Position numbers and translations under genes: made by a program. From Yoonia sp034652275 (GTDB lineage: Bacteria > Pseudomonadota > Alphaproteobacteria > Rhodobacterales > Rhodobacteraceae), in assembly GCF_034652275.1 (NCBI RefSeq), contig NZ_JAXIWG010000001.1, positions 1,116,001-1,180,000 of the forward strand: a stretch of 64,000 nt of DNA. Reading direction: 5' to 3'. This document shows positions 63,592-64,000 of this stretch, piece after piece (the first letter of the stretch is position 1; every line of letters starts with the position of its first letter). The notes beneath the pieces were generated by a model, which saw nothing but the letters and a program-made list of their open reading frames with translations, made no database searches and was not told the DNA's origin.

Positions 63592-64000
63592 ATGGCACGT
63601 CGTCCGGGACAGTTGGCCCTTTACGGGCTTTATATCTGCGTTCTGATTTTCGGTCTGATTTCCGCACCGGTGCGTGCGGTGGCCGCACCCTATGCGGCGC
63701 TGGTCATGGATGCGCGCACGGGCGAGGTCCTGCATGCGCAGAATGCCGATACAAGGCTGCACCCGGCCTCGCTGACCAAGATGATGACGCTTTACGTCGC
63801 TTTTCAAGCCATCGAACGGGGGGAAATCTCGCTCGATACCGAGGTGACGATCACGCCGCTTGCCGCCAATGAACCCCCCTCGAAACTGGGCCTGCGTGCC
63901 GGCCAGCGCATCCGCCTGCGCTATCTGATCCGCGCGGCAGCCGTGCGGTCGGCCAATGATGCGGCCACCGCCATCGGCATCGCGATTTCGGGGTCGGAAG
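63592..64000 (+). CDS. D-alanyl-D-alanine carboxypeptidase (PBP5/6 type), truncated by window end
   Basis: The first 136 residues are present. A signal peptide (LYGLYICVLIFGLISAPVRAVA) precedes the catalytic SxxK at Ser60-Lys63 (ASLTKMM) and SxN in RSANDAATAIG. It trims peptidoglycan pentapeptides in the periplasm. The gene runs off the end of the window, so the KTG box and C-terminal anchor cannot be seen. Confidence 0.9.
   Translation, partial: MARRPGQLALYGLYICVLIFGLISAPVRAVAAPYAALVMDARTGEVLHAQNADTRLHPASLTKMMTLYVAFQAIERGEISLDTEVTITPLAANEPPSKLGLRAGQRIRLRYLIRAAAVRSANDAATAIGIAISGSE

Overview
The window looks like a chromosomal segment of a marine alphaproteobacterium of the Rhodobacterales (Roseobacter group). 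GC is high, roughly 60 percent or more in most genes, with NTG starts and many ATGA or GTGA gene overlaps. Typical content for this group includes a sitABCD-type manganese transporter, the glpSTPQUV glycerol ABC transporter, a CIO-type cytochrome bd oxidase, hemC/hemE/hemF, clpS and thyX. This assignment rests on gene content as read by eye; no search was run. I found no rRNA, CRISPR array, transposase or phage gene, and one tRNA.

Layout. 0.3-4.5 kb: RND efflux pump (adaptor and permease). 4.7-6.3 kb: AT-rich membrane protein coupled to thyX. 6.5-8.8 kb: a surface-lipoprotein/Slam-like pair that looks like a type XI secretion system. 8.8-12 kb: LysM protein, membrane ClpP-like serine protease and a coiled-coil membrane protein. 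12.2-15.3 kb: quinone oxidoreductase-type MDR, large membrane alpha/beta hydrolase and a small membrane protein. 15.6-17.6 kb: two secreted low-complexity proteins and a membrane-anchored LuxR-type regulator. 18.2-19.9 kb: fatty acid desaturase and an LpxL-like acyltransferase. 20.1-23.2 kb: a surface-modification cassette (small LDPxTGS protein broken by an ochre codon, methyltransferase-like protein, sulfatase-like membrane protein). 23.3-25.5 kb: lipidated subtilisin autotransporter on the minus strand.

25.7-29.8 kb: sitABCD metal transporter behind a Mur/Fur-like operator. 29.8-32.4 kb: L-fucose catabolism (hydrolase, dehydrogenase, mutarotase). 32.6-36.5 kb: hybrid histidine kinase, periplasmic partner and HD-GYP response regulator. 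36.7-49.1 kb: htpX, then the glycerol regulon (glpR, glpD, glpSTPQUV, glpK, iron-ADH). 49.1-52.0 kb: uraH and cydAB. 52.1-54.2 kb: a CAU-anticodon tRNA and a small lower-GC islet (TetR, GNAT, membrane protein) ending in a partial copy of the tRNA 3' end. 54.3-57.3 kb: FAD-linked oxidase and DUF2254 membrane protein. 57.4-60.7 kb: hemC, hemE and hemF. 60.8-63.3 kb: lipoprotein, atypical SDR, RsmC-like methyltransferase and clpS. 63.6 kb to the end: start of a D,D-carboxypeptidase.

The most interesting parts are the Slam/lipoprotein pair together with a NalP-like lipidated protease 15 kb away, the interrupted LDPxTGS gene with its two coupled partners, the tRNA-bounded islet, the complementary degeneracy of the two glycerol-transporter ATPases, and several enzymes that lack a catalytic residue.
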